A DNA stretch of 21,903 bases from Planctomycetaceae bacterium (GTDB lineage Bacteria > Planctomycetota > Planctomycetia > Pirellulales > Pirellulaceae): contig SXHS01000270.1 in NCBI GenBank assembly GCA_005773145.1, positions 1-21,903 on the forward strand. The letters are read 5' to 3'. Shown piece by piece: positions 21,350-21,903 of this stretch (its first letter is position 1; every line of letters starts with the position of its first letter). Below the pieces are notes generated by a model, which ran no database searches, was not told where the DNA came from, and saw only the letters and a program-made list of their open reading frames with translations. The position numbers and the translations under genes were made by a program.

Positions 21350-21903
21350 AAATCCAGGCGACGAAAAAACGCGGGGGTGCGACTTTCACGACACGCACGC
21401 AGCGCGCGAGACCGCGTCGGCGCGGATTGGTGCTGCTGTTGGTGCTGGTCGCCATCGTACTGCTGTCTTTGGCCGCCTACACCTTTGCCCATTGGATGAC
21501 GGCCGAGTTGGCCGCGGCTAGCGCGCGCGGGGACCAAGGTCAAGTTGAACTGCTGGTCGACTCCGGCGCGTCGCTGATTCGCAGCGTCTTGACGGAAGGG
21601 GCAGGGGGGCGTCCCCCCAGCGGCGACCTTGCCGACAACCCGGCCATCTTTCGCGGCGTGTTGGTACGAAATGATGCCGACAGTCGGTTGCGCGGCCGGT
21701 TCACCGTCCTTGCAGCCCATCCGGCCTCGGAATTCGTCACCAGCGGCGGCGTTCGCTACGGACTGTCCAATGAGTCCGCGCGTTTTAATCTGGGCCATTT
21801 GGCTGCACAAGAAACGGCCGGCCGCGAGATGCTATTGAAATTGCCCGGCATGACCGAAGACGTAGCGGATGCGATCCTGGATTGGGTCGACGCGGACGAC
21901 ATG
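21346..21903 (+). CDS. gspK: Type II secretion system minor pseudopilin GspK (3' end outside window)
   Basis: The frame opens at an ATG overlapping the gspJ stop (ATGA) and stays open to the window end, giving 186 codons. The leader is long and basic, ending in PRRRG, then LVLLLVLVAIVLLSLAAYTF. Glu at +5 is absent, as expected for GspK, the one pseudopilin class known to lack it. Downstream GLSNESARFNLGHLAAQ and the helical LPGMTEDVADAILDWVDADD match the GspK domain, where ExxRxNLN and DWxDxDD are hallmarks. GspK is the largest minor pseudopilin and is thought to cap the tip. The C-terminal part lies beyond the window, and the secretin and assembly genes (gspD, L, M) are not visible here. Confidence 0.92.
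   Translation, partial: MKIQATKKRGGATFTTRTQRARPRRRGLVLLLVLVAIVLLSLAAYTFAHWMTAELAAASARGDQGQVELLVDSGASLIRSVLTEGAGGRPPSGDLADNPAIFRGVLVRNDADSRLRGRFTVLAAHPASEFVTSGGVRYGLSNESARFNLGHLAAQETAGREMLLKLPGMTEDVADAILDWVDADDM

Overview
The window looks like a GC-rich chromosomal segment of a planctomycete, possibly from the Pirellulales. This is inferred from gene content, not from a marker gene. The clues are a fused 3-dehydroquinate dehydratase/shikimate dehydrogenase, a prepilin peptidase without the usual zinc cysteines, a nicking-type MutL, and a gspE-to-gspK pseudopilus operon. Most genes are ordinary housekeeping genes. I see no tRNA, rRNA, CRISPR array, prophage or insertion sequence.

Layout. 1-1217 (+): the cytoplasmic half of a CNNM/CorC-type CBS-domain protein, cut by the window start, then a small Dabb-domain protein. 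12842 down to 1266 (-): a long co-directional run in transcription order rpsO, pnp, a sensor-less histidine kinase, an NtrC-type sigma-54 activator, mutL, aroDE, aroK, an A24 prepilin peptidase and a halogenase-like FAD enzyme. Gaps from pnp to aroK are short (mutL and aroDE share ATGA), so much of this is probably one operon. The last gene appears to have its own promoter and perhaps a leaderless mRNA. 13294-14076 (+): an HpcH/HpaI-family aldolase. 15703-14126 (-): trpE, convergent with the aldolase. 15897-21903 (+): gspE-F-G-H-I-J-K, divergent from trpE, with gspK running off the window end.

How the genes fit together. GspE (ATPase) and GspF (inner-membrane platform) would drive assembly of the pseudopilins GspG-K. 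The prepilin peptidase encoded about 12 kb away on the other strand is the natural candidate to cleave their leaders. AroDE, AroK and TrpE cover the shikimate-to-tryptophan direction. The kinase and sigma-54 activator form a likely phosphorelay, but nothing in the window names its signal or targets.

The observations most worth a second look are a 33-bp almost perfect palindrome inside the CBS-protein gene (172-204), a 12-bp stem-loop at the predicted 5' end of the gspE transcript (15802-15844), a tandem duplication of the gspG start region, Ala instead of Gly before the GspG cleavage site, and the enlarged zinc-motif-less prepilin peptidase. I did not find convincing evidence of a wholly new system.
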